Below, one piece after another: positions 1 to 12,150 of a DNA stretch of 64,000 nt; the first letter of the stretch is position 1; each line of letters opens with the position of its first letter. The notes beneath the pieces were generated by a model. The model did no database searches. It saw only the letters and a list, made by a program, of their open reading frames with translations, and was not told the DNA's origin. The position numbers were made by a program, and so were the translations under genes. The DNA is taken from assembly GCA_000697055.1 (NCBI GenBank), contig JNDT01002360.1, forward strand, positions 225,227 to 289,226, in the 5' to 3' direction. Source of the DNA: Saksenaea vasiformis B4078. Taxonomy: Eukaryota > Mucoromycota > Mucoromycetes > Mucorales > Saksenaeaceae.

Positions 1-194
1 CAGTTTTTGTACCGGAACGGAAGCAGTGCTATTGTCGAGGGGCATGACAGGCTCGAGCTTACGGATTATATTGTTGACGAAGTGTCGTATGTCCTTGAGA
101 TGTCAGTCTCTTATGCATAGTACATGTATAGACGCCCCAAGAAGTAGAAAAGAAGACAGAAATCATATATAGGTAGAGAGACGACGAAAGGCTA

Positions 195-975
195 ATGCTG
201 GTACTACGAGAGAAACTTTTGCGTCCATGAAGAGACACTTTTATGCTTTCAAAAAGGAATCGAGTATGCATAAGTTGACAACAAATCCATACACTACTTA
301 CATCAACGCGATTCCTCGATAGACGCGAAGTTCATATAGACGGCATAAAAAATTTGTTCATGGTTAGTAAACGGAATAATACTTGGATGTCATTTTACTT
401 AACCGCCGAAGGGTAACCCCGCGCGTTTGTGGGTGCAGCACTCCGTACCATGGCCGTGGGAATGGGAGTAATTGTCCATGGCTTGCATGGAGTGGCCAGT
501 TTCATTGTTTTACGACCAGTGGTCTAAACAATCTATCAAAAGATATGAGTTTCCGTGTGTATAGTGAATCCCAGTACGTACCGGAGACGTTTCATGTGGG
601 AAATGGAGCCGAAGAAAGAAAGGAAATTCATGCGTCTCTTTAAATACAGATCATGTTACCCTTACATTGAGATATTTTTACCGCTTCCGATGGGATATGA
701 GAATCTACCACTGAAGTATCTCAATGCAAAAACGATCCCTTGTTTTGATGGAGCATCGTCGTTATCTCGAGACATCCTTACTGCTTTCGGAAAGGATACC
801 TCAACGACTATCACTGAAGCAACCAATACAAGACTCTGGTTACCCAGGCGCGAACTATTCCTTAAATTAACGCAAAATGAACCACTTCTCAGCGCCAAGA
901 CGTATCACCTTCCATTGCAAAATTTATTCAACTTGAACGTAATGTGATGTCTATTTGACGCATATGCTCAGTCAT
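195..975 (+). repeat. Degraded copy of dispersed repeat family A (A1)
   Basis: The segment shares ordered blocks with the copies near 23.5, 34.9 and 61.4 kb. These are a tgcgtccatgaag arm near 220, a ggttagtaaacggaataata block near 364, a block ending attttactta near 400, a ttaccgcttccgatgggata block near 680, and an end block ttcaacttgaacgta near 928. It has no convincing protein; the short ORFs at 383-643 and 555-947 lie inside the repeat and are not shared as proteins by other copies. Confidence 0.6.
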
Positions 976-1334
976 TCTTCCGATTGGCTAATATTTGTTG
1001 GCTTGTTGCATTACTTTTTTGCTTCGAACATGACCATTGCCATTTTCCTTAATGGTACCACAAAGAGACAGAAAGAAAGTATCGAAAACCTCGCAAGACA
1101 CGTCTATTTCTGCGCCTTGAACTAGGCCAGACACCCATTCCCAAGGATTTGCAACGAATCGAACCTCACGAAGAGAGAATATGCCTATGCTCCTTATCAT
1201 AATTTTATCAAGATATAGCACACTTGGGGATGAGTTGGGCTGTATTTCCTCAGGGAGGTTAGCTCCAGCCATTAAAAAAAAATCAAGATATAGCTGTTTG
1301 ACAATCGTGAAAGAATTTTGGGAGAATTTCACCA

Positions 1335-2027
1335 GTGTGGAAATCTTCCTCAGCAAGCAAACTCTTCTGGGTAGAAAATATAAGATCAACTGTAAGTCCT
1401 GACGATCCTACTTCGTCCACGACAAGGTCAGCTGCAAGTCCCGATGACCCTGTTTCGTCAAGCCACACCTTTCCCATAGATATCGACTCTTCTTCCGTTC
1501 CCATCTCTCCACTCACCTCTACCCGTTCCATTTCCGACAGTGATGGGTCCACAACCGCCTCTGTACCTCCTCCCACACCAGAATGCACGCCGATGTCCAT
1601 CGATATCAATACTCAGCAATTGCCAGATCCATGGGTGATTGACAAGGCCGACATAGGGGCATTATTTGCTATTTATCGACAAATAGCGATGGAAATGTCG
1701 ACAACCAATTTGCTCCCCATAGAATCGAGCGTCCATGAGCTGCTTACCTTGTCCTACATCCTCTTAGTATGTCCGAAGCAACATAGCAAGAAATTATTAA
1801 ATGTATTCACTGAAGACACGTTAGAAGCTCTGCACAAAGCACTTAAAGGAGAATTCCTAAACGTAGACTTGCATATTCATGACGATCTCTGCGACTCTGT
1901 AGCTCGGAACATAGAAAAAAGAAGGCAATTGATGACCATCAGTCCGATCTTTCAAATTATTCGGCATTACTTCCAAATGAACTCTGCTTTTCGAGGTATG
2001 CCTTTTTACATTCATTCGGCGCTATGA
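1335..2027 (+). CDS. Hypothetical protein, Ser/Thr/Pro-rich N-terminus and helical C-terminal half
   Basis: Uninterrupted ORF of 230 codons. Roughly residues 15-95 are Ser/Thr/Pro/Asp-rich and contain a near-repeat (VSPDDPTSS and ASPDDPVSS). Residues 100-225 look like a folded helical domain with WVIDKADIGALFAIYRQ, then an amphipathic stretch rich in Leu and His. There is no signal peptide or transmembrane segment. I do not recognise the family. The ORF lies between two family A repeat segments, so it may be a transposon-borne or decayed gene. No intron was needed, but a downstream exon cannot be excluded because the reading ends in an atypical FYIHSAL tail. Confidence 0.5.
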   Translation: MWKSSSASKLFWVENIRSTVSPDDPTSSTTRSAASPDDPVSSSHTFPIDIDSSSVPISPLTSTRSISDSDGSTTASVPPPTPECTPMSIDINTQQLPDPWVIDKADIGALFAIYRQIAMEMSTTNLLPIESSVHELLTLSYILLVCPKQHSKKLLNVFTEDTLEALHKALKGEFLNVDLHIHDDLCDSVARNIEKRRQLMTISPIFQIIRHYFQMNSAFRGMPFYIHSAL

Positions 2028-2094
2028 TCTGTATCCATTAGATGGTCCAAGTTCATGTAAGTTAACTGATATTCCCATGAACAATTGATGAAGT

Positions 2095-2195
2095 AAAAAC
2101 GCATGTTCAAATCCTTCCTTAGCGCGAACTGGACACCTGATGGACGCAAGGTTTATTTAGAGTAGCGTAAAGAATGATTCAATAAACAGTGTTCA
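2095..2195 (-). repeat. Solo left-end arm of repeat family A (A2)
   Basis: Read on the minus strand the segment starts ctgtttattgaatcattc, continues with cgctactctaaataaa and cttgcgtccat, and reaches gcgctaaggaagg. This is the same order as the left end of the copies at 17.8, 23.5, 34.9 and 61.4 kb. Only the left end is present. Confidence 0.7.
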
Positions 2196-2334
2196 CAAGT
2201 GAACTGTTGGGTTTCTGTAACAAAGACTGTATTTCTACTTTTAACAAAAGAAGCCACGGACAAACCTTATCGTCCCTTAGATTCTAACATTACACGCAAA
2301 TTAATTTCCTTCAGCATACCAATTCCTTTATCAC

Positions 2335-3966
2335 TTACTTTTTCACAATCTGCACGACGTCTTCATCTTGAAGAATGTGTTCCTTACCAACCTTCTGTGG
2401 ATTATGTTTCACAGAAGAGCCCCAGACGTATGCGCTGCAATAATATTTAGTCTACAACATTGGAAAGAAGATGCCGTCCTCACCATTTAAACTGTTCCAA
2501 GATAGCCTTGTGAATATTGTTACAGAAATCTTCAACAGAACATTTGTCAGAAGTCATAACCACAGGCGCCTCATAATCTGGAAGTTGTCCTTTAGGCTTT
2601 GTATAGATTCGAACCAGATCCAATTTCTAGTATTCCCAATTAAGAAGGTGATCTTGTCTAAGCATAATCAGTTACCTTCCACATCGTCTCTAACAGCTCA
2701 TCAAAGTTCCACTCGTGATGAGCACAAATAGGTACGGCGTTAGGGATCTTATAGATGAGGTCCAGCTCTTCAATAGAGATCTGATCAATTTTGTTAAGCA
2801 CATAGATGCACGGTATGTAGATTCTGTAGAGATTCGTTAATCCGCTGCCGTCAATAAAACAAGTCATGTATTATACCGGTTGCCCTAATGTCCCAGTAAA
2901 ATCAGATCTTAAATGCACGGTAAAGCATAAGTCATACCTCGACCACGTCGATAAGATCGTCTATAGTCGAATCTTCCTTGAACGAGATGTCCGCGTTGTG
3001 AATTCTGTATTCGCTCAGGACAGCTTTCACTTCATCTTGTGTGATATGTGTAAGTGGCACGGTATTGGTCATGTTAATTCCGCCCTTTTCCTTCTTTTTG
3101 AAGATAATTGCTGGAGGTTTCTTGTTCAATCGAATGCCAAAACCTTCCAATTCTTTCTCGATAATTTTCTTGTCGGTCATCGGTTTCAATACATCAAGCA
3201 CGATAAAAATGAGCGAACAAGTACGAGCAACTACAATCGTGATCAGTCATCGCTCACTAGTTCAACTGCTTAAATCCAACCTGCAATGACTTGACGACCG
3301 CGACCCTTGCCATCTTTAGCACCTTCAATAATACCAGGCAGATCGAGAATCTGTCGAACGTAACAGTAAGTACCTAATCGTACAGCTTCATCTTAATCTA
3401 CCTGAAGCTTTGCACCCTTATACTGCACAACACCAGGAACAGTTGTAAGCGTCGTAAACTCGTATGCACCGACCTCAGAGTGCGTGCCGGTAAGCTTAGA
3501 CATCAACGTGGATTTACCAACGGATGGGAAACCTAGTTGCTTGTTACGAGAAAACATATTGAAGATGCATACGTACCAACAAAACCAATACGAGCCACGC
3601 CAGTCTTTGCCACATCGAAGCCAACTAAAAATCACAAACGTTCAAATCTCTCTTCGAACATACATTGACAGGTCATGTATACCACCACCGCCTCCTCCTC
3701 CTCCGCTGGAGGGCATCAGCAATTCTCGTTTCAACTTGGCAAGTTTAGCCTTCAGCTGACCCAAGTGATAAGACGTGGCCTTATTCTTTTGGGTCTTGGC
3801 CATTTCATTCTAAACATAGACTAGCATTTAACGGAGACTGATTAAAGCGTTTCTTCGCCATGCTTACTTCGATTTCCTAGAAATTTTCGAGACATTATGT
3901 ATTAGTCGATCAGTCGTCGTGCATTTGGTTAATCCAGCTCACTTTAATCCTCTCGACTAAACTCAT
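2335..3966 (-). CDS. DRG1: DRG1/Rbg1-type developmentally regulated GTP-binding protein
   Basis: TRAFAC-class GTPase of the DRG subfamily, a translation-associated factor in the cytoplasm that in other eukaryotes works with a DFRP partner (family knowledge). Joined minus-strand exons give an N-terminus [18 protein letters not shown], a helical hairpin, a glycine run (about seven Gly), G1 GFPSVGKST, the switch block [13 protein letters not shown]3 [18 protein letters not shown]4 NKID within [11 protein letters not shown], and a C-terminal TGS domain ending [10 protein letters not shown]. Length and motif order match DRG1 rather than DRG2. About seven short introns are needed; two early ones flank the tiny exon GAAATCGAA. 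The start is the ATG at 3964-3966, which fits the conserved DRG N-terminus. The stop is TAA at 2335-2337. Exon 1 is only about eight codons. Confidence 0.93.
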
Positions 3967-4794
3967 GTTGACGAAACTGCAGTAAGGCTCCTGTTCTGTG
4001 CAGCAAAAACAAATTGAATGGATCTCGTACGTGACTGTGGAAAAAAGAGGAACGCGAAGCAGGCCTGAGCTGTGGCGGGGGTGAATCTCCCTCCGTCAAA
4101 TTTGCCAATCCGAAAGGTTGTCATTCATTCCTTCAGAGCTCCTAGCTGCGGACAGCCCTACAAGGGTTTTAATGTCTATGTGACACTGAACAGAATTAAG
4201 CATTTGGAATAGCAGTTGGGTTTTTCTCAATGTAACCTGCGGGAGGTTGAGAGTATCAATCAGCTTACAGCGACGTCGAACAGGAAGCCTGCTTTGATCA
4301 CTTAGCAACTGATCTTCTTTGTCATTATTATAGATTTAATAAGTTACTCTGCAGATCGAATGCTCATATCAGTATATAATGCTGTCTTCTTCGTCATTTA
4401 TTCAACCTTCATGGTCAAATCAAAGGGTTTCTTATTTGCCGCGTGGTACAGCATCTATGCGATCTCGTCTTGATTTGATCGCTGCTTTTTTATGTTATAG
4501 GCATAGATGCGACACCGATGAGTAGAAAGGAGATCAATTAAGCCAGCGTTCTAGTCATCTTCCTCTGAAAAACTTATCGGGATATGCATATGTACGCGGA
4601 ACAACACATTCCTAACTCTTCATTAGGTTTCTCTTTGACATGCATTACAAAATTAAAGATAAAATCAACGTATTCATCTAAAGAAATTCTTTGTTTCCCA
4701 TTCAGGAGTGAGGTCGATCGTGTTAGTCAGTAACAGGAGGCGAAGTTTGACCGGGCGGGATCCGTGCAACAATCGCAGTCTTCTTAACCCGCGG
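3967..4794. other. Intergenic region between DRG1 and the PfkB kinase
   Basis: Both neighbours are on the minus strand, so this should hold the DRG1 promoter and the 3' end of the kinase transcript. A 70-codon minus-strand ORF (4096-4308) has no recognisable domain. I see no repeat or RNA gene. Confidence 0.4.
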
Positions 4795-6237
4795 CTAACC
4801 TGAACCGGGAACGTCATGTTTCACCAGCAAATCCTCCGAAATATCTACGCTGACTGCAAATTCCGATTTGAGTGTGAGGATAGATGCCCGTTGAGAACTC
4901 TCAATAATGGCACGCCATGCCGCCTTCTGGTTTGGCTCTAGGAACGGCATTTTCACCAAGTTGGCTAGCAATGTGCCTACAAAACTTTGGATTGTTTTTT
5001 TAGCATACATTCACTTGTGCTAAGCTCGAGTTACCAATCTCCTGCTCCTGTGACGCTCTTAATTTCTTCCGGTTTTATCATCTCAGGTGAAAAATACTCG
5101 ATGGTCCGTGCCATCTTGGATCGACCGACGTACAGACATCCATCTTCTCCTAATTTGGTAATGACGTTTGGTATATAATTGGATAGATGAAGCGCTTGAG
5201 GAAGCACACGCTGTGCCAAAGCCGGCGCCCCTATAATAGACTTGTGTATTAGGAGGCTGACATAGTTCATCTCTTACGCTTGTCCAAACTATCGGAGTGT
5301 TCCTCGCTGGGTTTCTGAAACCTTTCCTTGGCTGTTTCGCTCAAAGCTTCCAATTCGTATTGGTTTGGTGAGATGAAACGTACAGAGCCAGACAGAATCG
5401 TCTCGGGGTAGTCAAATATTTTGAGGGATTTAGGCACCGAAGTCGGCTCGAAGAAAGCTAGGATTCTGTGATGAACAGATACACGCTTTGGACACGGGAA
5501 GCTCACCTGGCACATGGACCTTCTGACATGTCGTCGCAATATCTCGCATCATAGACGATGAAATGTTACCATCGAAACATACCACGGCTGGCTGAGTGTC
5601 CCTCAAGATCTTTGTCACCTGTTTATTTCCTTGTTCAGTACTGTCTCTTTGTAGTCCTTCTTCCGATATATTTACCTCGGAGGAATCAAGATGTTGAAAG
5701 ATATCCATGTCAGCCACAGCTGCAATAAGCTGACCATCATGTGAATGCAACGCGTTGTAGACCTAGTAATTACTACTGTTATCAGATGAATGTCGAGATA
5801 GTTTAATACATTACCGCTGTAGCATGTTTCTCCCTTGTTGTGATATATTTAGTTTCCTTTTGCATTGTGCGTTAGACAAATAATTCCCATACATGACCGT
5901 CCTGCTACCATATTCATATCTTTCATTCCCTGTCGGATCGTCTTGCCTGCCAAATCGGCGCCAACGGCAGAAACCATAATAGCAGGAACACCTGTACGCA
6001 TAGCTGCCTCACATACGTTCCGGCCAACGCCACCTAGGGTCTGTGTGACTCTTCCTGGCGACGAAGTGTGTAATACAGAAGAATGAGTCTTGCCGATGGT
6101 CCCTGTGATGTCAAGCGCGACCCCACCGACGATGATCAGCTTTTTGCATTGGGTTGTCAGGATGAAGTAACATATATACACATAAAGAAGGAAAGGCTAC
6201 TGACAGGTTTACTAAGCATCTGCAATGCTTTCGTCAT
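4795..6237 (-). CDS. PfkB-family carbohydrate kinase, probably pseudouridine-kinase-like
   Basis: Ribokinase-fold sugar kinase. Minus-strand exons join as MTKALQMLSKPLIIVGGVA, then DITG, the PfkB signature-1 region LGGVGRNVCEAA, a VSAVGADLAGKTI block, DMNMETKYITTREKHATA, GQLIAAVADMDIF, AVVCFDGNIS, FFEPTSVPKS, FISPNQYELEAL and the C-terminal signature. The last is GAGDCFVGTLLANL, formed across an intron after GAGD; the usual GAGDSF Ser is Cys and the catalytic Asp is kept. The EPTSV and ISPN.YE blocks resemble eukaryotic pseudouridine kinases, which phosphorylate pseudouridine for catabolism; many fungi fuse this to a glycosidase (PsuG) domain, but none is seen here. The start at 6235-6237 was chosen because it splices in phase onto the beta-strand LIIVGG. 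The basic, Ser-rich N-terminus could be a mitochondrial presequence if an upstream exon (6240-6540) is used. Stop TAG at 4795-4797. Confidence 0.82.
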
Positions 6238-6494
6238 GGCTGAAAACCGCAAGTTTCGAGAACGTGGTGCGGGGAAGCCGAAGCAGTAAAGAGGTTGGAC
6301 TGAGTTAGAATCGGTGGCGCGGAAGATAGGAGGAACGATTTTCGAGTCAGCGTAGCTGTGATTAGGGTAGGCCGACAGTAAAACGTGCCCTTTGTTTCCA
6401 TCAATGTGTGGAATAGAGTCAGTTGGATATTTAGTGATCTGCCTTGCTCTCATTGGAACGTGGCGATAGGGTAAATATTTCTCTTCATAGATAT

Positions 6495-6637
6495 CACTAT
6501 GGAAAATGGGTTCCTGCTTGACTATTTTTTTCCTTAACAAAGAAACAGTCTATCGAGAACTGAGGTAGTACGGGGCCCTGACGGGCTATTTTTCTCTTGA
6601 GGAAAAGTAGTCAATCAGGACCCCATTTTCCATAGTG
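6495..6637. mobile_element. CACTA-type MITE, copy 1
   Basis: A 143-bp near-palindrome that begins CACTATGGAAAATGGG and ends CCCCATTTTCCATAGTG. Flanking trinucleotides are TAT on both sides, fitting the 3-bp target duplication of CACTA (EnSpm) elements. Inner arms contain TTCCT.CTTGACTA and TAGTCAATCAGGA. The same element, with the same length and termini, lies at 46297-46440. It has no coding capacity. Confidence 0.75.
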
Positions 6638-8181
6638 TATCTGGTAGGACCCGTTCTAGGGGAAACTCACACTGTATCCCGCTGGGGTCAGTCTCAATGA
6701 CCAAATTTCTAACGAAAAGGCAAGAGAGATCGAACCTCAAAGGAAACTTTGTGGATGACAAGTATCTCCAGAAAGCATTCCTTAGTGGCAAGTTTGTGTC
6801 GGTAGATGAAAAGAATGTCTTTAGGTTAAGACCTTTTTGCATCAACTAACAGTTTATTTTTGCGTCTTGATAAGGACCTGTCGATATGTACCTTTTCCAT
6901 TGTGTTGCTGATGAGCTTATGAAATTCTGCTACAGGTGTGAGAGGATCCGGGCAAAAATAGTTTTTTCAAAGTAAATGACTAACTCAAAGGCATTGCAGG
7001 CAATAAGTGCTATTGATAGCTAATGCTTTGAAAGATACAGCGCATAATTGTTGATACATAGCTCTTACTTTGTAGATCTGGTAGTCAATACAATACTTAG
7101 ATTACCTCAGGGGTAACCTAACCATAGTACGAACGGGCACATCACGTCAGATTTAACGAAAACCGTCACCGAGAATATATTGCTAGTTATGGGATGTTGA
7201 TGGCCATGTTGCTTATAACGGTCTTCATAGAACTAGAGCATCTGAGGGTTTGCTGCGGAGGATAATCGATGCTGAGAGCAACGACATTTATCTTATCGGT
7301 CGACATTGGGCGCCGCCACAACCAAGAATGTTCGGGAAGGGAGGTCATGCAGCATGAATAATTCTGTATGTATGGTAAATCGATATCCTTGACGAGGATG
7401 CGAAGCGAACAGAGTCGAAGGAAAGAAAGACGAGTCTTCCCTTAAGTGCGCATGACATCCCATTCTATGAAAAGATTCTTTGATCATATAACGGAAGCCT
7501 ACCGCTGACCTGAACGCACCATGCAAAAATACATAGGCAATGTTCAACATTGGATTAGGGTAAAATGAGCTGCTTTACAACGCAAACTTCATTGGAGCTG
7601 AAAGGTAATAAATTTTCCAATTGACGGATAGGCAAAATCCTGTAAATTGGTCATTGCCATTCTAGGAACAGCAGCATTTCCCCTTTTCTTTGCGCAACTA
7701 CTTCCTCTCACTACTTTTTTTTTGTCTTCTCTCTCCTTTATTGCTTAATACAGTCCTTCTATCTCTCTCTTTGCTTATTTTTCTTTCTTGGGTTTGTGCC
7801 TCGAAAATCTCATCACCAAGAAGGACCACTTCATCTCTTATTTTTGAACATTTCCTTGACACTTTGTTTCACGACCTCATCGCGCATCTGCATCGTATAC
7901 ATCCTGCGAGTATAGCGTAACGAAACGTCCTGAATCTCTGTGAACAAATCGAAGAAACGAAACGAGAAACAAAGCGTACGTGACCTTACTAATCCCCACT
8001 GATGAAAGGGTTGAAAGGAGTTGTACCTTGTAGACAACTGGAATATCACATCCCTTTTCTTTCTCTCTTTCTTGCATTATTATCTTTGAACTTATTATCA
8101 TTTTGTAGTAATAAACCTCCAAACTCCTGTGAAAGCCTTCGACCACCTATCCGTCAAAAGTCTCACCGTCGCCACAACGTT
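6638..8181. other. Intergenic region upstream of the PP2A B56 gene
   Basis: No gene is supported. It holds a family A fragment (7300-7460). Next to the following gene, about 7670-8130 on the plus strand is rich in C/T tracts (ctcttt, tttctt), typical of a fungal 5' leader or promoter. Short ORFs (6615-6845 minus, 7293-7550 minus) overlap the MITE edge region or the repeat fragment. Confidence 0.4.
7300..7460 (+). repeat. Internal fragment of repeat family A (A3)
   Basis: The blocks ttcgggaagggaggtcatgc, gaataattctgtatgtatgg, gatatccttgacgaggatg and gaacagagtcgaag match, in order, the interior of the copies at 35320-35450 and 61890-62010. Confidence 0.6.
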
Positions 8182-10642
8182 ATGGACTATTCATCAAGCG
8201 TTGCACCCTCTATTGTCGTCGTCAATGCCGAGGAACATGCAGATATGGTAAAAATAACATGATCGGTCTCAATCCAGGTGATATTGACGTAAAAGAAAAA
8301 AATTGGAACAGAGAGCATCATCTCGGGGAAGCGTGTCGTTCATGCATAATCCTCATGTCAAATCGGGCGAACGAGATATCCCCAAAACAGGGCCTCTCAG
8401 CCGTTTGAAAAATGCTACGAAAGATCAGATTCCTATCAGCAAGGCTCCACGCCGACAAAAATCCTCTCGTTTTTATGTCACTGAAAAAGTTCAAATGGAG
8501 AAGACACCTGCGTTCCACGGTAAAGAAAACATGTACAGAATTAGCTCCAGATACTGAGGCATGCGTTTTAAATGGACAGAGGTTCCTCCTCATATGCGAC
8601 AAGAGCTCTTCATCCAAAAGATTCGACAATGCACCGTTATCTTTGACTTTAGTGATGCATCATCAGAACTACGAGAAAAGGAAATCAAACGACATACACT
8701 TCAGGAGATCCTTGAATATGTCAACATGAATCGCGGAGTGCTGACGGAGGCTGTGTACCCAGAGATTGTCCACATGGTAATAACCTGTAAAAGAAAGGGG
8801 TGCGAAAACACTGACCATCGACCGCCTCCTTAGTTTGTTATCAACCTATTCCGACCTATTCCTCCTCAAGTTAATCCTGTTGGTGATGCGTTTGACCCTG
8901 AAGAAGACGAACCTGTACTTGAACTGGCCTGGCCACATTTACAGATTGTATATGAATTCTTTTTGCGATTTCTGGAATCGCCAGAATTCAACATCAACTA
9001 CGCAAAGAAGCACATCGACCACAAATTCATTCACCAGGTAAATAACTAATGTTTTATCGCATCCAATAATAATAGTCTGTGCTATTTACAGTTATTAGAC
9101 CTCTTTGACAGCGAAGATCCTCGCGAAAGAGACTTCTTGAAAACGACGCTTCACCGCATATATGGAAAATTTTTGAACTTACGTGCATTCATCCGTCGCT
9201 CTATCAACAACATCTTTTTCCAGTTCATCTACGAAACAGAACGACACAATGGAATTGCAGAGTTACTGGAAATTCTTGGAAGCATTATCAATGGCTTTGC
9301 TCTACCATTGAAAGAAGAGCACAAGGTGTTCCTTACTCGCGTCTTGATCCCGCTACACAAAGTCAAGTCCCTTGTACTATACCACCCTCAGCTTGCCTAC
9401 TGTGTCGTACAGTTTTTGGAAAAAGATCAATCACTTACGTATGAGGTTTGTTAAATAGGGAGATGAGCGTGCCACTTTTTGTTAAATTAGCCTGTTTATA
9501 GGTTATTCTGGGACTCTTACGTTACTGGCCCAAAGTGAATAGCCCAAAGGAAGTCATGTTTTTGAACGAAATCGAGGAGATTCTAGACATTGTTGATGTG
9601 TATGAGTTCCAGCGGATTATGGTCCCACTTTTTACAAAATTGGGTCAATGCGTGTCTAGTTCTCATTTCCAGGTATCACAGATGAACGAGTCAACCTTTG
9701 TCATCTGACACAATCCTTCCCACAGGTTGCTGAACGTGCGTTGTACTACTGGAATAACGACTATATCGTAAGCCTGGTGGCTGAAAATATTAACGTGATT
9801 ATGCCCATTATATTTCCCACTTTATACAAGACATCCAAGACACACTGGAACAAGTATGTCAAGTACTCATTTATAATAGTAACTTTATTTACCGGATATT
9901 AGAACAATTCTTGGCTTGGTATACAGTGCTCTTAAACTGTGTATGGAAATCAACCCTATTTTATTCGACGAATGTGCCTACCAGTACAAACATCAGCGTC
10001 AAGTGTAAGTTATTGGCCAATTGAATCCTGTTTCTCATCGATTATATATAGAGAACGAAGAAAACAAAAAGAAAGAGAAGAAAATTGGATAATTCTACAA
10101 CAGAAGGTCTCTTCTCATATGGAGGTTGCCATGACGAATGCCCCAGAAGCTTTCTCATTCCCACCGCAGCCCGGTGAGTGTCGGCGTTGTCCAAAGATGA
10201 AATTAATCTCTTACTTTCTTTCATTTTCTTTTTTTTTTTCGGGATCTTAGCATATCATGCTATGGAAGCGGAAGATGCAGAAGATATTATATCTGAGGAA
10301 GAAAGTGAAGGCGAATCAGATAATGCAGCCGAGCATACGGATGAAGTCCATCCAGATATGGTAAGTCTTCTAGAAATAGTAAAACCAAATTATCTAACTT
10401 GGCGGTTTCTAGCAACAATTCGATGGCCCTCCAGCTCAGTATCAACAATTCAGACGCAAGTCGATTATCCCAGTGGACGAAACAGTAAGATTTCTCAATT
10501 TTAATCATATTGCTAACCATTTTTCCAGGTGTTTAACGAACTGTCCCGCCATGTGAGTCTGGACGAGGTATTGAACCAAGCGCCTGGGTCGTCTTCGAGC
10601 GCAGCTGGGAGCCCTTCCCCTGACGTGAACAGCCCGCCCTAG
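8182..10642 (+). CDS. RTS1: PP2A regulatory subunit B56 (Rts1/Par1 type)
   Basis: B56/B' regulatory subunit that directs protein phosphatase 2A to substrates; in yeasts this subunit acts in septation, cohesion protection and stress responses. After a basic, Ser-rich N-terminus ([14 protein letters not shown], then [13 protein letters not shown]) the B56 HEAT-like core is complete: [131 protein letters not shown] and [18 protein letters not shown]. An acidic/Ser-rich tail ends at TAG 10640-10642. About nine short introns; the first ends at 8302. The start at 8182 is the first ATG in frame with the exon spliced to RASSRG, although the frame is open further upstream. Convergent with the gene at 10866-12049. 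Confidence 0.94.
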
Positions 10643-10865
10643 CAATAGTCAGTAACAAGGAATATTTTTCTTAATTATTCCTGCAAGCATCGGTTCTTAG
10701 CTTTTATTCTATATTTTTTTCATTTTATTTTATATATTACTTTCAAAGTTCTGTTCCTTATGTAAAAGTAAACCAAAAAAAAAAAAGCAAAAAACAACAA
10801 ACAAGTAAGATAAATAAATCAAAATAGCATCCGGTACAGATCAGAAAAGGAAGACGAGGAAGTCC

Positions 10866-12049
10866 TTAGGATGACCCATGAACTGCTGCAGTGCTTGCAT
10901 TTCCTCTGGTATCGGAGTTATCAGGAGCGAGCGCCTGTTCGAGGAAGCGAAAGACTTCATCGTTTATATAGTAGGCCTGGAAGAGCTGTTCCAATGTCTG
11001 CATACGTTCTTCCATCTGTATAATCCGCGAACTGTAACCTTCCCGGTCATTTTGCTTTCTTGCCATTTCCAAATGGGATACACTGTTACTCCAAAGCGGA
11101 TGAACCATCGGAAGTCTGGGACTTGTACGCGTCGGGAAAAAGGTTGATTGAAGTGTTTGCAGAAGAGATATCCGCAACCAACCGATCGACCATCGATGCA
11201 GGATTCCCCACGGAGATTGAGGACGAAAACCAAACAGACAAGTCCGTGCACCAAAAAGAAGCCCAATCAAGCCGCCAAGAATGCCAGCTGCGTTGATAAC
11301 TGTAAACGCCCTCTGTTCTCGGATGATCATGATATCATGTTTTTCCGGATAGACATGCAGCGACCCTATAGGTTCTGGCTGAACGCCATATGACGGGTGA
11401 AACGTTTCTGATGCAATCAATGTTTTCATTGTGTACACAGTTTCTGTATTTAGCGCAAATCCAACATAACTCCAGAAGTCATTACACAAGGAAAGACGCC
11501 GGCTTAGTCGATAGCTTGCACTGCTCACTACAGTTGGATTGATATGATAGGCGTTCTCTTCATGGAGTTTTTTCACTTTGTCTTCACCGGGCAGTTCATC
11601 AATCAATTCGTCTGTACGTTTGATCTCTCTGGGGTAGAAATTCAGATCAAGACTCAAACTGGATACCTCGGAAGACGAAAGAGGAAGATAGTAGTCAAAT
11701 TTGAGGTATGTACCATTGCATGTTGATCGTCTAGATGACGTTTTGCCGAGACGAAACGTAAATGGTGCACGAAAAATATGGCATGTCTGTCCATTGAAGG
11801 CAAAGGGTGCAATGAACTGGGAGCAAGTGGTTCCGTGGTTAGTCACACAACGTATAAGAGGTCTGGTACTATTAAAACAGAACCGAATATCTACACACAA
11901 TACATTATTTGGATTTGTCACCATAGGAGGCAGCTACCTGGGACGTCTACCGTCATGTCTGGATCAGCTTCATAGTAGACCTGGTGAAGGATTGGACTAT
12001 TGATAACATGGGCACCTAGTAAGAGAACCAAAAGACATATCAAAACCAT
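10866..12049 (-). CDS. Hypothetical single-pass membrane protein with secreted N-terminal domain
   Basis: A short first exon encodes a signal peptide (MVLICLLVLLLGAHVINS). It splices at about 11940/11894 to a long exon starting near DIRFCFNSTRPLIRC. The lumenal part has several Cys and N-glycosylation sites (for example CFNST and CNGT). A membrane helix (VINAAGILGGLIGLLFGA) is followed by a cytosolic tail with RPQSPWGILHRWSIG and a coiled coil near the C-terminus (RIIQMEERMQTLEQLF, then NDEVFRFLEQAL). I do not know a function. The gene lies 101 bp downstream of the stop of the kelch membrane protein on the same strand, which suggests a shared promoter region or a long common transcript. Start at 12047-12049 (a stop lies upstream in frame); stop TAA 10866-10868. 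Confidence 0.72.
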
Positions 12050-12150
12050 GAGGGTGGAAGAGAGTATAAGTCGAGTCGTCTCAACCCAATTTGGTTCACC
12101 GATACTTTATCGAAGAGTTAGAATGTCACTCATGTCTATTGAATTTTTTT

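Noticed and set aside
383..947. Two overlapping plus-strand ORFs (86 and 130 codons) as genes
   Set aside because: They lie in the degraded family A repeat and other copies do not conserve the protein.
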